In this document: positions 5,971-7,685 of the stretch, piece by piece
Layout of the letters: every line of letters starts with the position of its first letter
Numbering within the stretch: the first letter of the stretch is position 1
Assembly (NCBI GenBank): GCA_001801345.1
Contig: MGXJ01000037.1
Coordinates: forward strand, 36,919 to 44,603
Length of the DNA stretch: 7,685 nt
From: Gammaproteobacteria bacterium RBG_16_37_9
GTDB taxonomy: Bacteria > Pseudomonadota > Gammaproteobacteria > UBA9339
Direction of reading: 5' to 3'
Notes under the pieces: model-generated
Told to the model about the DNA's origin: nothing
Database searches by the model: none
What the model saw: only the letters and a program-made list of their open reading frames with translations
Position numbers and translations under genes: made by a program

Positions 5971-6549
5971 TTATAGCATTTGGCAAAAAGGTTTAGTCGC
6001 CACAGCAACAGTATTTAAACCGCAAGCAACGCTCCAAATTTTTATATCAATGAAACCATGTTGTTGTAATAAAGCAAAGACTTCATTTTTTTTAAAGTAT
6101 TTTTTATGATCATATACACCATGTCGCGAAATTATTTTTAAATCGGCTAGAAACTCTAGAAGAGGTTTGGACGCTGGAGACGGTGTGGTTAGCATAAGCT
6201 TGCCTCCATCTTTTAAACCACGGAAGCACTCTATAATAACCTCATAATAGTTATCTAAGTGTTCCAAAACAGCTAGCATGATTATAAGATCGAATTCTTT
6301 ATCGTTAACGGGCAAAGGTAATTTGTTAAGATCGGCCATGCGTAGTTCGATATTGGCAGAAGAGCTATTGTGCACCGAAAAATCTATTCCCACTGGTTTA
6401 GCGACAGTAATAGTAGATAGCTGTTTTAATAGAACTGGATTTACGCCACAACCTAGATCACAAATTCTCATATTGGGAGATACGTATGGGATTACAAGCT
6501 TGGTGCGGAAGTATCTTAACAACTTATCAATAGGGGATTCGAGCCGCAT
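5971..6549 (-). CDS. Class I SAM-dependent methyltransferase lying between ruvA and ruvB, substrate unknown
   Basis: The product (192 residues) is a complete small Rossmann-fold methyltransferase of the Methyltransf_11 type. Motif I DLGCG lies at 31-35, the acidic residue that should bind the SAM ribose is D56 in GIDF, and ADLNKLPLP at 72-80 carries D73 near the adenine. FDLIIMLAVLEHL at 86-98 is the motif IV-like segment, followed by GLKDGGKLMLTTPSP at 111-125. The C-terminus ends GLNTVAVATKPF, often seen in this superfamily. It starts 23 bases after ruvA and ends 18 bases before ruvB, so it should be cotranscribed with them. Its ribosome binding site is poor. ruvA and ruvB are usually adjacent, so this looks like an insertion into the operon. 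Nothing shows whether the substrate is DNA, a lipid, a sugar or a small molecule; no DNA-methylase NPPY/DPPY motif is present. Confidence 0.88.
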   Translation of the reverse strand: MRLESPIDKLLRYFRTKLVIPYVSPNMRICDLGCGVNPVLLKQLSTITVAKPVGIDFSVHNSSSANIELRMADLNKLPLPVNDKEFDLIIMLAVLEHLDNYYEVIIECFRGLKDGGKLMLTTPSPASKPLLEFLADLKIISRHGVYDHKKYFKKNEVFALLQQHGFIDIKIWSVACGLNTVAVATKPFCQML

Positions 6550-6572
6550 AGGTTTTAATCTTGTTTATAAAA

Positions 6573-7154
6573 TTATTTTATTTTCTTCAATGCTAACTTT
6601 ATAAGTTCTTCGCTCGATAGCCTCTTATCTTTGTGACAGATGAGTGCACATAATGCTTCTTGTTGTTTATAACCCAGGGAAACTAAAGCACTAATGGCGT
6701 CACGCATAGCAGCGTCGACATCGGGACCAATATTTGTTCCAGAGCTCTCCCATTCAATAATTTTATCTTTCATTTCGATAATTAAACGCTTGGCTGTTTT
6801 TCCGCCAATACCAGGGATACGTTCAAGCGCTTCAACATCGTTATTGGATAAATGTTTTGCAAAGACGCTAGGCGACATTACCGAAAGAATTGCTAGTGCT
6901 ATTTTGGGACCGATGTTGCTAATTTTAATTAACGAGCGAAATAGTGAACGTTGTTCTTTATTGATGAAGCCATATAAAAATTCACCATCTTCACGTTTGA
7001 CCATATGGATGTATAAAGATATTTCTTTACCAATAGCGGGCAAGTGATCGAAATTATTCATCGATATTTGAACTTCATAACCAATGCCGTTTATCTCCAC
7101 AGTTAAATTTGGAGCTTCTTTTTCAAGCAAAATGCCACGTAAAAAACCTATCAT
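6573..7154 (-). CDS. ruvA: RuvA, Holliday-junction-binding subunit of RuvAB
   Basis: RuvA tetramers hold the Holliday junction in a square form and load RuvB. The product has 193 residues (E. coli 203). Domain I is an OB-fold beginning MIGFLRG. Its acidic pin is R54-E55-D56 in VKREDGEFLYGF, the same positions as in E. coli. Two helix-hairpin-helix motifs follow: ISNIGPKIALAILS at about 78-91 and IPGIGGKTAKRLIIEMKDK at about 113-131. A flexible acidic linker leads to the RuvB-binding domain III at about 147-193 (AISALVSLGYKQQEA). The ATG at 7154 overlaps the ruvC stop in an ATGA arrangement and has AGGA 8 bases upstream inside ruvC, so the two are translationally coupled. Confidence 0.98.
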   Translation of the reverse strand: MIGFLRGILLEKEAPNLTVEINGIGYEVQISMNNFDHLPAIGKEISLYIHMVKREDGEFLYGFINKEQRSLFRSLIKISNIGPKIALAILSVMSPSVFAKHLSNNDVEALERIPGIGGKTAKRLIIEMKDKIIEWESSGTNIGPDVDAAMRDAISALVSLGYKQQEALCALICHKDKRLSSEELIKLALKKIK

Positions 7155-7636
7155 AAATTAAATCCTAAACGTAAACGTGAATTAGCGTGGCAGATAGCGA
7201 TTGCAAGAGCATCGGCTTCGTCTGCTTGAAGTTTATCTTTTAGCTTTAGTAATAATTTCACCATATGTTGAACTTGAGTTTTTTCAGCATTACCATATCC
7301 TACTACCGCTTGTTTTACCTGGCGTGCTGAATATTCAGCAAACTTTATATCTTTTTGTGCTGCTGCAACTATGGCTGCTCCTCTAGCTTGTCCTAATTTT
7401 AAAGCAGAGTTAACGTTGGCGTGCATAAAGACCTGTTCAATCGCTACCTCTTTGGGATGGTATGATGCGACTAACTCAAAAATTCCAGAGAAAATTTGCT
7501 GTAGTTGTTTGCTAAAGTGCTCTTTAGTAGTGCGGATACTACCACTAGCAATATAATTATATTTACTTCCAACAGCGTCAATAATCCCAAAACCTGTGAT
7601 ATTAGAACCGGGATCAATACCTAAAATGATCGGCAT
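7151..7636 (-). CDS. ruvC: RuvC, Holliday-junction resolvase
   Basis: RuvC is a dimeric metal-dependent endonuclease with an RNase H fold that cuts Holliday junctions symmetrically after RuvAB migration. The product has 161 residues, slightly shorter than the 173 of E. coli. The four catalytic carboxylates are all visible: D8 in ILGIDPG, E67 in AIEQVF, and D139 and D142 in ADEADALAIA. The conserved NVNSALKLGQARGA segment is at 75-88. The gene starts at the ATG at 7636, which directly abuts the TAA of the upstream reading frame, and it ends inside the first codon of ruvA. The ribosome binding site is weak, so the gene may be read as part of a longer operon. yebC, a common upstream neighbour, is not what the upstream residues suggest. 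Confidence 0.98.
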   Translation of the reverse strand: MPIILGIDPGSNITGFGIIDAVGSKYNYIASGSIRTTKEHFSKQLQQIFSGIFELVASYHPKEVAIEQVFMHANVNSALKLGQARGAAIVAAAQKDIKFAEYSARQVKQAVVGYGNAEKTQVQHMVKLLLKLKDKLQADEADALAIAICHANSRLRLGFNL

Positions 7637-7685
7637 TTAGAATATTCCAGTGATCTTGTAAGAAAGCCCAAGTGTAAATAGATTA
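7637..7685 (-). CDS. C-terminal end of a probable outer-membrane beta-barrel protein, partial
   Basis: Only 15 codons and a TAA stop lie in the window. They read NLFTLGLSYKITGIF. Counting back from the final Phe, every second residue is F, G, I, Y, L, L, F, with Thr, Lys, Ser and Gly mostly between them. A last amphipathic beta-strand ending in Phe is the known signal for BAM-dependent outer-membrane insertion. The stop abuts the ruvC ATG, which suggests the same transcript. With so little sequence the family cannot be named, and the frame being coding is itself inferred. Confidence 0.45.
   Translation of the reverse strand, partial: NLFTLGLSYKITGIF

Overview
The window is a compact, AT-rich stretch of bacterial chromosome in which every supportable gene lies on the minus strand, so transcription runs from high to low coordinates. 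It looks gammaproteobacterial, perhaps Legionella/Coxiella-like. The support is the ruvC-ruvA-ruvB order near tolQ-tolR, an HslV that opens with MEQFHG ahead of its catalytic threonine, and RuvB, TolQ and TolR sequences of the proteobacterial type. The placement rests on recognising protein families by eye; no search was run.

Read in the direction of transcription, the right end (7685 to 4948) is a Holliday-junction operon. It starts with the last codons of a probable outer-membrane beta-barrel protein, whose stop codon abuts the ruvC start. It continues with ruvC, ruvA (4-base overlap), a small SAM-dependent methyltransferase inserted between ruvA and ruvB, and ruvB. RuvA and RuvB form the branch-migration motor and RuvC cuts the junction. 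The methyltransferase has no evident role in that process.

A REP-like palindromic doublet (4848-4933) follows ruvB, and its first hairpin resembles an intrinsic terminator. Then come an SPFH/stomatin-like membrane protein with a strong ribosome binding site and, 4 bases after its stop, a radical SAM enzyme with extra cysteines near its C-terminus. Next are tolQ and tolR, the proton-driven stator of the Tol-Pal envelope system. ybgC is not upstream of them, and tolA, tolB and pal are not downstream.

A second copy of the palindromic doublet, in inverted orientation (1694-1752), lies after tolR. It is followed by hslV and hslU, the ClpYQ protease and its unfoldase ATPase; hslU runs off the left edge.

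The most interesting points are the SPFH-radical SAM pair, the methyltransferase inside ruvAB, and the two inverted palindromic doublets that bracket the SPFH-rSAM-tolQ-tolR block. One doublet carries an extra 27-base hairpin insert. Apart from these the genes are conserved housekeeping genes, and I do not see a clear new defence or mobile system.
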